DNA from: VBDM01 sp035651815
GTDB lineage: Bacteria > Pseudomonadota > Gammaproteobacteria > Burkholderiales > SG8-39
Direction of reading: 5' to 3'
Length of the DNA: 64,000 bases
Assembly: GCA_035651815.1 (NCBI GenBank)
Contig: DASRFB010000023.1
Location: forward strand, 124,001 to 188,000
A program made the translations under genes and the position numbers. The notes under the pieces are model-generated. The model was not told the origin of the DNA, searched no databases, and saw nothing but the letters and a program-made list of their open reading frames with translations. This document shows, piece by piece, positions 32,714-41,208 of the stretch. Within the stretch, counting starts at the first letter, position 1, and each line of letters begins with the position of its first letter.

Positions 32714-33892
32714 CTACTTCATCGGACATTCGTCGACGTACGCGTCGCCGCGGTCCTTGAAGATGGTTCCCGCCGTCCTGTTGACGAGGCGTCCCTGCGC
32801 GTCCTTCGCGACCACGCGCAGGTAGTAGTTCTGGATCGGGTACTGGTTGCGGTTGAACCTGAAGGCGCCGCGCACCGAGTCGAACTTCGCCGCCTTCAGC
32901 GCGCGTCGCAGCGCCTCGCGGTCCTCGACCCGGCCCTTCACGTCGCGCACGGCCGCGTCGATGAGGAGCGCGGTGTCGTAGCCCTGGGAGGCGTACACCG
33001 TCGGCAGGCGCCCATACTCCTTCTCGAACGCCGCCACGAATTTCCGGTTGGCGGCGTTGTCGAGGTCGAGCGCCCAGTGCGCGGCGTCGTGGATGCCGAG
33101 CATCGGCTCGCCGACGGCGCGGATGATGTCCTGGTCCGACGAGAACCCCGGCGTGATCAGCTGGATGTCGCGCGACAGGCCGGCCGCGACGAACTGCTTG
33201 ATGAAGTTGATGCCCATGCCGCCGGGGAGGAAGATGTACACCGCCTGGGGCTTGGCCGCGCGCACCTGCGCGAGCTCCGCCGAGTAGTCGAGCTGGCCGA
33301 GCTGCGTATAGACCTCGCCGACGACCTTGCCCTTGTAGAAGCGCTTGAAGCCCGCGAGCGAGTCCTTGCCGGCCTGGTAGTTGGGCGCGAGCATGTAGAC
33401 CGCCTTGTAGCCCCGGGTGGTCGCGTACTGGCCGGCCGCCTCGTGGTAGGCGTCGTTGGGCCAGGAGGCCGCGAAGAACCACGGGTTGCACTGCCTGCCC
33501 GCGAGCGGCGAGGGCGCCGCGTTCGGGCTCACGTACACCACCTTGTTCTCGAACGCGATCGGCGCCGAGGCGAGCATGATGTTCGAGAACACGAAGCCGG
33601 TGAGGACGTCGACCTTGTCGAGCTTGACGTTCTTCTCGGCGAGCTGGCGACCGACCTCGGGCTTGAACTGGTCGTCGCCGATGATCACGTCGGCGGGCAG
33701 GCCGCCCAGCTTGCCGCCGTTCATCTTCACCGCCAGCACGAAGGCGTCGCGGATGTCGATCCCGAGCGCGGCGCTCGGGCCCGAGAGCGTGCTGATGAAG
33801 CCTATGGTCACCTTGTCGGCCGCGCGCGCGGGCGCGGCCGGAAGCGCGGCGAAAGCGAGCGCCGCGGCGCAGAACACCGTCGTCTTGTTCAT
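32714..33892 (-). CDS. HAAT-family periplasmic substrate-binding protein
   Basis: A 392-residue type 1 periplasmic binding protein, first gene of the livKHMGF-type operon. Signal peptide about 1-25 (ending APARAA), then KVTIGFISTLSGPSAALG, the usual first strand and ligand loop. Members bind leucine-type amino acids, amides or aromatic acids. With a Rieske oxygenase, a dienelactone hydrolase and other catabolic genes near it, an aromatic or hydroxy acid ligand is more likely than leucine, but this is inference from context. Confidence 0.93.
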   Translation of the reverse strand: MNKTTVFCAAALAFAALPAAPARAADKVTIGFISTLSGPSAALGIDIRDAFVLAVKMNGGKLGGLPADVIIGDDQFKPEVGRQLAEKNVKLDKVDVLTGFVFSNIMLASAPIAFENKVVYVSPNAAPSPLAGRQCNPWFFAASWPNDAYHEAAGQYATTRGYKAVYMLAPNYQAGKDSLAGFKRFYKGKVVGEVYTQLGQLDYSAELAQVRAAKPQAVYIFLPGGMGINFIKQFVAAGLSRDIQLITPGFSSDQDIIRAVGEPMLGIHDAAHWALDLDNAANRKFVAAFEKEYGRLPTVYASQGYDTALLIDAAVRDVKGRVEDREALRRALKAAKFDSVRGAFRFNRNQYPIQNYYLRVVAKDAQGRLVNRTAGTIFKDRGDAYVDECPMK

Positions 33893-33975
33893 GGAATCCC
33901 TCCCGGATCAGGCGAAAACCTTATGGGCCCCGCGGCGGGAAGTCAAGCAGCGCCGTTTCCTGCACAATAGGATCC

Positions 33976-34689
33976 ATGGGAGACGCGAGAACGAGAACAG
34001 CGGTCCGGGCCGCGCTGCTCCTGCTCGCGCCGGTCGCGGCCGCGGCCGCACCGGCCGACGAGGCGCCGGCATCGGCCTGGCCTGGCTTGTACCTGGGCGC
34101 GCAGTTCGGCGGCGGCACCTCGGACGCGCGCTGGAAGACCGATGCGACCGTCGCCGACGGCGACAGCGTGAACCAGCGAGCGAGCAGCCCCGCGCTCGGC
34201 GTGCAGCTCGGCGCGCGCTTTCGCGTCTCGCGCCACTGGCTGGTCGGCGCCGAGGGCTCGTACTCGCTCGCGCGCCTGCGCACGGTCGCGCAGTCGCAGG
34301 AGCTCGCCGAGCGCGGGCTGCCGGGACGCTCGCGCGAGACCGACTTCCGGAACCTGTACGCCGTCACCGCCCAGGCGGGATACGCCCACGAGGACGGGTG
34401 GTTCCTGTACGGAAAGGCCGGCGTCGCCGGATCCTACGTCTACCTCGCCACGGCCAACGTGCTGAGCGGGGTGGTCTCGTCGACCCACGGCCGGGCCTAC
34501 GGCTGGACGGGCGGCGTCGGCGTCGAATATCTCCTCGCCGACCGCTGGAGCTTCGGCGTCGAGTACGACCACTACGAGCTGCGGCTCGGCGATCGCAGCG
34601 CGATCCAGTCGAACGGCGCGGTCGCCGATTACATCGGGTTCAAAGGCAGCATCGAGGCCCTCTACGCGCGCTTGAACCGCACGTTCTGA
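33976..34689 (+). CDS. Outer-membrane beta-barrel protein
   Basis: A 237-residue protein with a signal peptide (about 1-26, ending AAAAAP). A small barrel of about eight amphipathic strands follows, for example LYLGAQFGGG, HWLVGAEGSYSL, WFLYGKAGVAGSY and WSFGVEYDHYEL. The last residue is Phe, preceded by alternating polar/hydrophobic residues, the usual recognition signal for BAM. It resembles OmpA/OmpW-like 'beta-barrel domain' proteins and is too small for the TolC channel of the adjacent efflux system. It lies 78 bases before that system's TTG start and is divergent from the importer operon. Confidence 0.8.
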   Translation: MGDARTRTAVRAALLLLAPVAAAAAPADEAPASAWPGLYLGAQFGGGTSDARWKTDATVADGDSVNQRASSPALGVQLGARFRVSRHWLVGAEGSYSLARLRTVAQSQELAERGLPGRSRETDFRNLYAVTAQAGYAHEDGWFLYGKAGVAGSYVYLATANVLSGVVSSTHGRAYGWTGGVGVEYLLADRWSFGVEYDHYELRLGDRSAIQSNGAVADYIGFKGSIEALYARLNRTF

Positions 34690-34710
34690 GGGCGCGCGCG
34701 GGCGCGGAGC

Positions 34711-34716
34711 TATAAT
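34711..34716 (+). promoter_or_regulatory. Consensus -10 box before the efflux operon
   Basis: A perfect TATAAT in an otherwise very GC-rich gap, 51 bases before the TTG start at 34768. No good -35 at 17 bases. The perfect hexamer and the AT contrast make a promoter for the efflux genes likely. Confidence 0.5.
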
Positions 34717-34767
34717 TCGCCATCGGCCGCCGGCGCGCGTCTGCCGAGCACACGCTCGAGGCCCATC

Positions 34768-35973
34768 TTGGAACAGCAGGACCTTTCCCGTCTCCGGATC
34801 GATCGCGCCGCGGCGCCCCCGCGGCGGCGCGGCCGCGGCCCGTGGATCGCGGCGCTCGTCGCGATCGCGGCGGTGCTCGGCGGGTTCGGCTATGCGCGCT
34901 TCGGCGCCCCGGCCGAGGTCGAGACGGTCGCCGTGGCGCGGGTGTTCCCGTCGCAATCGCTCGCCGTCCTCAACGCGACCGGCTACGTCGTCGCCCAGCG
35001 CAAGGCTGCCGTGTCGTCGAAGGCGACCGGGCGCCTGGAGTGGCTCGGCGTCCTCGAGGGATCGCGCGTGAAGAAGGGCGAGATCATCGCGCGCGTCGAG
35101 AGCCGCGACGTGGCGGCCGCGGTCGATCAGGCGTCGGCCAACGTCGGGGTGGCGCAGGCGAATCTCGAGCAGGGCCTCGCCGAGCTCGCCGACGCCGAGA
35201 GCGCGTTCAAGCGCTCCGAGGAGCTGCTCGCGCAGAAGTACATCTCGCCGTCGGCCCACGACTCGGCGATCGCGCGCTACCACAAGGCGAGCGCCGCGAT
35301 CGTCGGCCTGCGCGCGGCCATCGCCGCGGCGAGCGCCAACCGGCGCGCGGCGCAGGTGGCGTTCGAGCAGACGCTCATCCGCGCGCCCTTCGACGGCGTG
35401 GTTCTGACGAAGAACGCGAACGTCGGCGACATCGTCACGCCGTTCTCCGCCGCCGTCGACACCAAAGGCGTCGTGGTCACCATGGCGGACATGGAGACGC
35501 TCGAGGTCGAGGCCGACGTCTCGGAGGCGAGCCTCGGCAAGATCCGCGTCGACCAGGCGTGCGAGATCCAGCTCGAGGCGTTCCCCGACGTGCGCTTCCC
35601 GGGCGTCGTCAGCCGCATGGTGCCGACGGTGGACCGCACCAAGGCCACGCTGCTCGTCAAGGTCCGCTTCACGCAGCCCGACGCGCGCGTGCTGCCCGAC
35701 ATGAGCGCCAAGGTCGCGTTCCTGTCGCGCGCCGTGACGCCCGGGGAGCGATACGCCGTGGACGCGCTGCAGCGCTCGGCGATCGTCGCGCGCGGCGGCC
35801 GCAACGTGGTCTTCGCCGTGCGCGACGGACGGGCGTCGGAGGTCCCGGTGGAGACCGGCCGCACGCTGGGCGACCTGCTCGAGGTGAAGGGCGTCGCCGC
35901 GGGCGACCGGGTCGTGCTGCGGCCGGACGAGCACTTGCGTGACGGGGAGCGCGTCCGCGCGACCAAATCCTGA
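34768..35973 (+). CDS. Periplasmic adaptor (HlyD/MacA/DevB family) of an ABC efflux system
   Basis: A 401-residue membrane-fusion protein: one N-terminal helix (about 26-46), lipoyl/barrel-sandwich halves (GRLEWLGVLEGSRVKKGEIIARV and IRAPFDGVVLTKNANVGDIV), a coiled-coil hairpin in between (about 115-205) and a beta-barrel (VEADVSEASLGKI onward). It links the inner-membrane ABC transporter to an outer-membrane channel. The TTG start follows a GAGG site and is where the conserved cytoplasmic leader begins. The ATPase gene follows after four bases. The exported substrate is unknown. Confidence 0.9.
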   Translation: MEQQDLSRLRIDRAAAPPRRRGRGPWIAALVAIAAVLGGFGYARFGAPAEVETVAVARVFPSQSLAVLNATGYVVAQRKAAVSSKATGRLEWLGVLEGSRVKKGEIIARVESRDVAAAVDQASANVGVAQANLEQGLAELADAESAFKRSEELLAQKYISPSAHDSAIARYHKASAAIVGLRAAIAAASANRRAAQVAFEQTLIRAPFDGVVLTKNANVGDIVTPFSAAVDTKGVVVTMADMETLEVEADVSEASLGKIRVDQACEIQLEAFPDVRFPGVVSRMVPTVDRTKATLLVKVRFTQPDARVLPDMSAKVAFLSRAVTPGERYAVDALQRSAIVARGGRNVVFAVRDGRASEVPVETGRTLGDLLEVKGVAAGDRVVLRPDEHLRDGERVRATKS

Positions 35974-35977
35974 GCGC

Positions 35978-36670
35978 ATGGGCGAAGCGCGGGCGCCGCT
36001 GGTCGAGATCCGCAGGCTCGCGAAGTCGTACTGGCGCGGCGGCCAGCCGGTGCCCGTGCTTTCCGACATCAACCTCGAGATCGCCGAGGGCGATTTCCTC
36101 GCGCTGATGGGCCCGTCGGGCTCGGGCAAGAGCACGCTGCTCAACCTGATCGCCGGCATCGACAAGCCCGACGCGGGCGAGCTGCGCGTCGCGGGCGAGG
36201 ACATCACGCGCCTGTCCGAGGCCGAGCTCGCCGACTGGCGCGCGGCGAACGTCGGCTTCGTCTTCCAGTTCTACAACCTGATGCCGGTGCTCACGGCGTT
36301 CGAGAACGTCGAGCTGCCGCTGATGCTCACGCGCCTCGCGCGCCGCGAGCGGCGCGAGCGCGTGGACATGATGCTGTCCCTGGTCGGGCTCGCCGGGCGC
36401 GCGAGCCACTACCCCTCCGAGCTGTCGGGCGGCCAGCAGCAGCGCGTCGCCATCGCGCGCGCGATCGTCGGCGATCCGCGGCTCATCGTCGCCGACGAGC
36501 CGACGGGCGACCTCGACCGGGTCTCGGCCGCCGAGATCCTGCACCTGCTGCAGCGGCTCAACCGCGAGCTCGGCAAGACCGTGATCATGGTGACCCACGA
36601 CGCCAACGCCGCGAGCGCCGCGCGCGCGGTGATCCACCTGGACAAGGGCGAGCTGGTCGCCGAGCCGTGA
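35978..36670 (+). CDS. MacB/LolD-type ABC transporter ATPase
   Basis: A 230-residue ATPase: Walker A GPSGSGKST (45-53), signature LSGGQQQR, Walker B LIVADEPTGDLD and H-loop VTHD. FQFYNLMPVLTAFENVELPL is the LolD/MacB-type Q-loop region. It is a free-standing ATPase, as in LolD or DevA, whereas MacB fuses it to the permease. GTG of the next gene overlaps its stop (GTGA). Confidence 0.94.
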   Translation: MGEARAPLVEIRRLAKSYWRGGQPVPVLSDINLEIAEGDFLALMGPSGSGKSTLLNLIAGIDKPDAGELRVAGEDITRLSEAELADWRAANVGFVFQFYNLMPVLTAFENVELPLMLTRLARRERRERVDMMLSLVGLAGRASHYPSELSGGQQQRVAIARAIVGDPRLIVADEPTGDLDRVSAAEILHLLQRLNRELGKTVIMVTHDANAASAARAVIHLDKGELVAEP

Positions 36671-37830
36671 CCGCGCACGTCCTCAAGCTCATCGTCAAGA
36701 ACGCCCTGCGCCACAAACTGCGCACGGCGCTCACCGCGGCCGGCATCGTCGTCGCGATCCTGTCGTTCGGCCTGCTGCAGACCGTGATCGGGGCCTGGTA
36801 CGCGGGCGCGAACGCCGCCTCCGACGCGCGCCTCGTGACGCGCAACGCGATCTCGCTCGCGTTCCCCATGCCGCTCAGCTACGCATCGCGCATCCGCGCG
36901 GTCGACGGCGTGGCGGCCGTGACGCACGCCAACTGGTTCGGCGGCGTCTACCAGGATCCGAAGAACTTCTTCGCGCAATTCGCGGTCGACGCGCGCACCT
37001 ACCTCGACCTCTTCCCGGAATTCAGGCTGAGCGAGGCGGAGCGCACGGCCTTTCTGCGCGACCGCAAGGGCGCGATCGTCGGGCGCAAGCTCGCGAACCA
37101 GTACGGTTTCAAGGTCGGCGACTCGATCCCGCTGCGCGGCACCATCTTCCCGGGCCAGTGGGAGTTCGTGGTCCGCGGCATCTACGACGGGGGCAAGCCG
37201 ACCACCGACACCTCGCAGATGCTGTTCCAGTGGGACTACCTGAACGAATCGATGCTGAAGACCTTCCCGCGCCGCGCGAACCAGGTCGGCTTCTACGTCG
37301 TTCGCATCGAGAACCCGGACGACGCCGCGGCCGTCTCGCGCGCGATCGACGAGCAGTTCAAGAACTCGATCGCCGAGACCGTCACCGAGACCGAGAAGGC
37401 GTTCCAGCTCGGATTCGTGTCGATGTCCGAGGCGATCGTGGTCGCGATCCGCGTCGTCTCCTTCGTCGTGATCGTGATCATCCTCGCCGTGATGGCGAAC
37501 ACGATGGCGATGAGCGCGCGCGAGCGCCTCGCGGAATACGCGACGCTCAAGGCGCTCGGCTTCGGGCCGGGGTTCCTCGCGACGCTGATCCTGGGCGAGT
37601 CGGTGGCGATCTGCGCGGCGGGCGCCGCCGCCGGCATCGCCCTGACTTTCCCGGTCGCGGCCGCGTTCTCGGCCAAGATGGGCACGCTCTTCCCGGTTTT
37701 CCACGTCGAGTTGGCGACGCTCGTCATGCAGGCGGCCGCGGCGCTCGTGGTGGGGCTGGCGGCGGCGGTCGTGCCTTCGCTGCGCTCGGCGCGGATCTCG
37801 ATCGTGAACGGCCTGCGCCACGCGGGATGA
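36667..37830 (+). CDS. FtsX/MacB-like ABC transporter permease (first)
   Basis: A 387-residue permease with the MacB/LolC topology: one N-terminal helix (TALTAAGIVVAILSFGL), a large periplasmic domain (about 45-260) and three C-terminal helices with the FtsX motif (LAEYATLKALGFGPGFL). Starts with GTG overlapping the ATPase stop. Works with the second permease as a heterodimer in a mechanotransmission-type efflux pump. Confidence 0.92.
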   Translation: MTAHVLKLIVKNALRHKLRTALTAAGIVVAILSFGLLQTVIGAWYAGANAASDARLVTRNAISLAFPMPLSYASRIRAVDGVAAVTHANWFGGVYQDPKNFFAQFAVDARTYLDLFPEFRLSEAERTAFLRDRKGAIVGRKLANQYGFKVGDSIPLRGTIFPGQWEFVVRGIYDGGKPTTDTSQMLFQWDYLNESMLKTFPRRANQVGFYVVRIENPDDAAAVSRAIDEQFKNSIAETVTETEKAFQLGFVSMSEAIVVAIRVVSFVVIVIILAVMANTMAMSARERLAEYATLKALGFGPGFLATLILGESVAICAAGAAAGIALTFPVAAAFSAKMGTLFPVFHVELATLVMQAAAALVVGLAAAVVPSLRSARISIVNGLRHAG

Positions 37831-37834
37831 GGCG

Positions 37835-39007
37835 ATGGCGTCCGGCATCCCCGTCTACTACGTCGCGCGCAACCTGTGGACCCGGCGCCTCACGACGGGG
37901 TTGACCGCGGGCGGCATGGCGCTCGTGGTCTTCGTCTTCGCGGTGGTCCTGATGCTCGACGAGGGCCTGAGGCGCACGCTGGTCACCACGGGCGAGTACG
38001 ACAACGTCGTCGTCACGCGCCGCGCGTCCGAGACCGAGATCCAGAGCCTGATCGCGCGCGAGCAGGTGCCGGTCGTCGAGACGCACCCCGCGGTCGCGCT
38101 CGATCGCGACGGCACGCGGCTCGTGTCGCGCGAGCTGGTGGTGCTGATCTCGCTCAACAAGCGCGGCTCGGAGAAGCCGTCGAACATCGCCATCCGCGGC
38201 GTGTCCTCCCGGGCGCTCACGCTGCGGCCGCAGGTGAAGATGGTCGAAGGCCGGATGTTCGATGCCGGGAAATCGGAGATCATCGCCGGCAGCGGCATCA
38301 CGCGGCGCTTCGCCGGCGCGGGCGTCGGCGAGCGGCTGCGCTTCGGGCAGCGCGACTGGACCGTCGTCGGCCTGTTCGACGCCGGCAACAGCGGGTTCGA
38401 CTCGGAAATCTGGGGCGACGTCGAGCAGCTCGCGCAGGCGTTCCGGCGTACCACCTACTCGGCGGTCATCGTGCGCCTGGCGGACACGCGCCGGTTCGAC
38501 GCGTTCAAGCACGACATCGAGTCGGACCCGCGCCTCACGCTCGAGGCGAAGCGCGAGCAGGTCTACTACGCGGACCAGTCCAAGGCGCTCTCCACCTTCA
38601 TCAGCATCCTGGGGCTGACGCTGTCGATCATCTTCTCGGTCGGCGCCATGATCGGCGCCATGATCACCATGTACGCCTCGGTCGCGAACCGCGTCGCCGA
38701 GATCGGCACCTTGCGCGCGCTCGGGTTCCGGCGCCGCGCGATCCTCGCCGCCTTCCTCATGGAGTCGATGCTGCTGGGGCTGGTCGGCGGCGGCGTGGGA
38801 CTGTTCTTCGCTTCGTTCATGCAGCTCGTGACCTTCTCGACCATGAATTTCCAGTCGTTCGCCGAGCTCGCCTTCGGCTTCACCCTGAACGGGGCGATCG
38901 TGGCGAAGTCGGTCGCCTTCGCGGCGATCATGGGACTGGTCGGCGGCGTGCTGCCCGCGGCGCGCGCCGCCAGGATGAAGATCGTCGATTCGCTGCGCGC
39001 GGCCTGA
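37835..39007 (+). CDS. FtsX/MacB-like ABC transporter permease (second)
   Basis: A 390-residue paralogue of the previous permease with the same topology; the FtsX motif reads VAEIGTLRALGFRRRAIL. It starts four bases after the previous stop. Two different permeases with one ATPase resemble the LolCDE and DevBCA arrangements. No TolC-like gene follows: the next gene, in the opposite orientation, is a Bug protein whose stop is one base away. Confidence 0.92.
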   Translation: MASGIPVYYVARNLWTRRLTTGLTAGGMALVVFVFAVVLMLDEGLRRTLVTTGEYDNVVVTRRASETEIQSLIAREQVPVVETHPAVALDRDGTRLVSRELVVLISLNKRGSEKPSNIAIRGVSSRALTLRPQVKMVEGRMFDAGKSEIIAGSGITRRFAGAGVGERLRFGQRDWTVVGLFDAGNSGFDSEIWGDVEQLAQAFRRTTYSAVIVRLADTRRFDAFKHDIESDPRLTLEAKREQVYYADQSKALSTFISILGLTLSIIFSVGAMIGAMITMYASVANRVAEIGTLRALGFRRRAILAAFLMESMLLGLVGGGVGLFFASFMQLVTFSTMNFQSFAELAFGFTLNGAIVAKSVAFAAIMGLVGGVLPAARAARMKIVDSLRAA

Positions 39008-39008
39008 G

Positions 39009-39998
39009 TCAGTCGGCGCTGGCGCCGGTCTCCTCGATGATGCTCCGCCAGCGCTCGAGCTCCGAGCGCATCAGCGCCCCGAGCTCCTCGGGCGTGCTGC
39101 CCGCGGGCTCGAAGTACAGTCGCAGGAATTTCTCGCGCACGTCGTCGCTGTGGATGATCGCCCGCAGCTCGCGGCTGAGGCGCTCGACGGTGGGCTGGGG
39201 CGTGCCCGCGGGCGCGACGACCGCGTTCCACGCGACCGACACGACGCCGGGAAACCCGGAGTCGGCCACGCTGGGATACGCGGGCAGCGCGGCGCTCGGG
39301 TGGTCGGTGGAGACGGCGAGCGCCTTCAGGCGCCCGGACTGTACGAGCGGCATGGCCGTGGCCGGCACCACGAACGCGGCCGCGACGTCCCCGGCGACGA
39401 TGGCGGCGTTGACCTGCGGACTGCCCGGGTACGGCACGTGCACGAGGTCGATGCCCGCGGCTTCCTTGAACATCTCCATCGTGAGGTGCGAGGCGCTGCC
39501 GTTCCCGACCGAGCCGTAGTTCAACTTCCCGGGCTGCTTCTTCGCGAGCGCCACCAGGTCCTTCACGGAGGCGACGCCGAGCCTGGGGTCGACGACGAGC
39601 AGGTTCGGGCTGGTCGCCACCAGCGTCACCGGCACGAGGTCCTGGAACGGGTCGTACGCGAGCTTCTTGTAGAGCACCTTGTTGACGGCGAGCGGACCCT
39701 GGATCGAGAGCCCGACGGTGTAGCCGTCGGGCGCCGCGTGCGCGACTGCCGCGGTGCCGACGTTGCCGCCCGCGCCCGGGCGGTTCTCGACGATCACGGG
39801 GTGCTTCAGCGCGGGGGCGAGCCTCTCGGTGAGGATGCGGGCGATCAAGTCGGGCGAGCTTCCCGCGGGGAACGGTACGATCATGTGCAGAACGCGCCCC
39901 TGAGCCGGTCCCGGGCTCGCCGAAGGGACCGCCTGCGCGTGGGCGCCGAGCGGCGCCAGCGCCAGCGCCACCACGGTGAGTACGCGGCGGGCCCGCAT
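39009..39998 (-). CDS. TctC/Bug-family periplasmic binding protein
   Basis: A 329-residue Bug protein with a signal peptide (about 1-22, ending GAHAQ), the loop RVLHMIVPFPAGSSPDLIAR, VENRPGAGGNVG, VLYKKLAYDPFQD and SVAWNAVVAPAGTP. The ligand is probably a carboxylate. The ATG overlaps the stop of the Rieske ferredoxin gene by one base (TGATG), so the two are coupled. It is similar to the Bug protein at 12607 but clearly not a recent copy. Confidence 0.93.
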   Translation of the reverse strand: MRARRVLTVVALALAPLGAHAQAVPSASPGPAQGRVLHMIVPFPAGSSPDLIARILTERLAPALKHPVIVENRPGAGGNVGTAAVAHAAPDGYTVGLSIQGPLAVNKVLYKKLAYDPFQDLVPVTLVATSPNLLVVDPRLGVASVKDLVALAKKQPGKLNYGSVGNGSASHLTMEMFKEAAGIDLVHVPYPGSPQVNAAIVAGDVAAAFVVPATAMPLVQSGRLKALAVSTDHPSAALPAYPSVADSGFPGVVSVAWNAVVAPAGTPQPTVERLSRELRAIIHSDDVREKFLRLYFEPAGSTPEELGALMRSELERWRSIIEETGASAD

Positions 39999-40309
39999 CA
40001 CTCGAGCACGGCGTAGACCGTGTCGTTCTCGATCTCGACCTTGTAGGTCTTCAGGCGCTCGGTGCACGGCGCTCCGGTCGGCTCGCCGGTGCGCACGTCG
40101 AAGGTGCCGCCGTGCCAGCTGCATTCTACCGTCTCGTCGAGCAGGTAGCCGTCCTCGGTGAGCGACGCGCCGCCGTGCGTGCAGGTGTCGTCGGTGCAGT
40201 AGAGGCTGCCCTCGACGTTGAACAGGGCGATCGGCGCGCGGCCCTCCAGCTCGATCTTGCGCGACTCGCCGGGAGCCACTTCGCTGAGCTTGCAGATCTC
40301 GACTTTCAT
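39998..40309 (-). CDS. Rieske-type ferredoxin
   Basis: A 103-residue soluble [2Fe-2S] protein. Ligands are Cys43 and His45 (CTHGGASL) and Cys63 and His66 (CSWHGGTF). It belongs to the non-heme oxygenase ferredoxin group and could pass electrons to a ring-hydroxylating oxygenase such as the one at 27044-28932, although that operon is 11 kb away. The neighbours are a Bug protein and an alpha/beta hydrolase. No reductase gene is present in the window. Confidence 0.93.
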   Translation of the reverse strand: MKVEICKLSEVAPGESRKIELEGRAPIALFNVEGSLYCTDDTCTHGGASLTEDGYLLDETVECSWHGGTFDVRTGEPTGAPCTERLKTYKVEIENDTVYAVLE

Positions 40310-40364
40310 CCGGCGATTTTACCGCGAAGCCCCAGGCGCGCGAAGTCTCGGCGCCCGCGCGCCC

Positions 40365-41153
40365 TCAGGCGCGGTGCTTGTCGAGGAACGACACGAGCGC
40401 CCGGTTGAAGGCGGCGGTCTGCTCCAGGTTCGCGATGTGCGCAGCGGAGGGAATGACGACCAGCTCCGATCCCTGGATGTTCTGGTGGATCACCTTGGCG
40501 ACCTCGGGCGGCGCGCCCGGGTCCTGCTCTCCGACGATGACGAGCGTCGGCACCTTGATCGACTTCAGCCGGTCGGTGAAATTCAGCGTCGGGATCGCCG
40601 CGCAGCAGCCGGCATAGCCCGCGACCGGCGTCGAGCGGATCATCGCGGCCAGCCTCGCGGCGGTCTCGGGGTGCGACTTGCGATAGGGCTCGGTCAGCCA
40701 GCGCTGCAGCGTCGGCTCGACCACGCCTTCCATGCCCTTCTCGCGCGCGGTCTTTACCCGCGCCTCCCAGACCGGCTTCGCCTCCGGCGGGTTGCGGCTC
40801 GAGGTGTCGGCGAGCACCAGCGTCTTGAACACGCCCGGGAACTTGAGCGCGAACGCCTGCCCGATCATGCCGCCGATCGACAGACCGACCCAGTGGCAGG
40901 ATTTGACCCCGAGGGCCTCGAGCAGCGCGTGCGCGTCGTATGCGAGCATGTCGAAGGTGTAGTCCCCGGCCGGGGCGTCGGTGCCGCCGTGCCCGCGCAG
41001 ATCGTAGCGCAGCACCTTGTAGCGCTTCGAGAGCGCGGCGGCCTGCTCGTCCCACATCGAGAGGTTGCACGCGAGCGAGTGGCTCATGATGACCCACGGG
41101 CCCTCGCCCTCGACGCTGTAATTGATCTGGATGCCGTTCGCCTTCACTCTCAT
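40365..41153 (-). CDS. Alpha/beta hydrolase (PcaD-like)
   Basis: A 262-residue hydrolase resembling 3-oxoadipate enol-lactonase. The nucleophile is Ser92 in GLSIGG, the acid is Asp in VGEQDPGAP and the histidine is in PSAAHIANLEQ. DLRGHGGTDAPAGDYTFD is typical of PcaD. Without other protocatechuate-pathway genes beside it, the substrate remains open. It precedes the Rieske ferredoxin and Bug genes on the same strand; the three could form one operon. Confidence 0.85.
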   Translation of the reverse strand: MRVKANGIQINYSVEGEGPWVIMSHSLACNLSMWDEQAAALSKRYKVLRYDLRGHGGTDAPAGDYTFDMLAYDAHALLEALGVKSCHWVGLSIGGMIGQAFALKFPGVFKTLVLADTSSRNPPEAKPVWEARVKTAREKGMEGVVEPTLQRWLTEPYRKSHPETAARLAAMIRSTPVAGYAGCCAAIPTLNFTDRLKSIKVPTLVIVGEQDPGAPPEVAKVIHQNIQGSELVVIPSAAHIANLEQTAAFNRALVSFLDKHRA

Positions 41154-41208
41154 CTGGGATCCTTCCGGTGCGGTACGGGTCGCGGGAAATTCTACTCCGC
41201 GGACGGCC

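Noticed and set aside
35978..39007. Annotating the efflux genes as LolCDE lipoprotein release system
   Set aside because: The system is preceded by an HlyD/MacA-type adaptor, which LolCDE lacks, so MacB/DevBCA-like export fits better.
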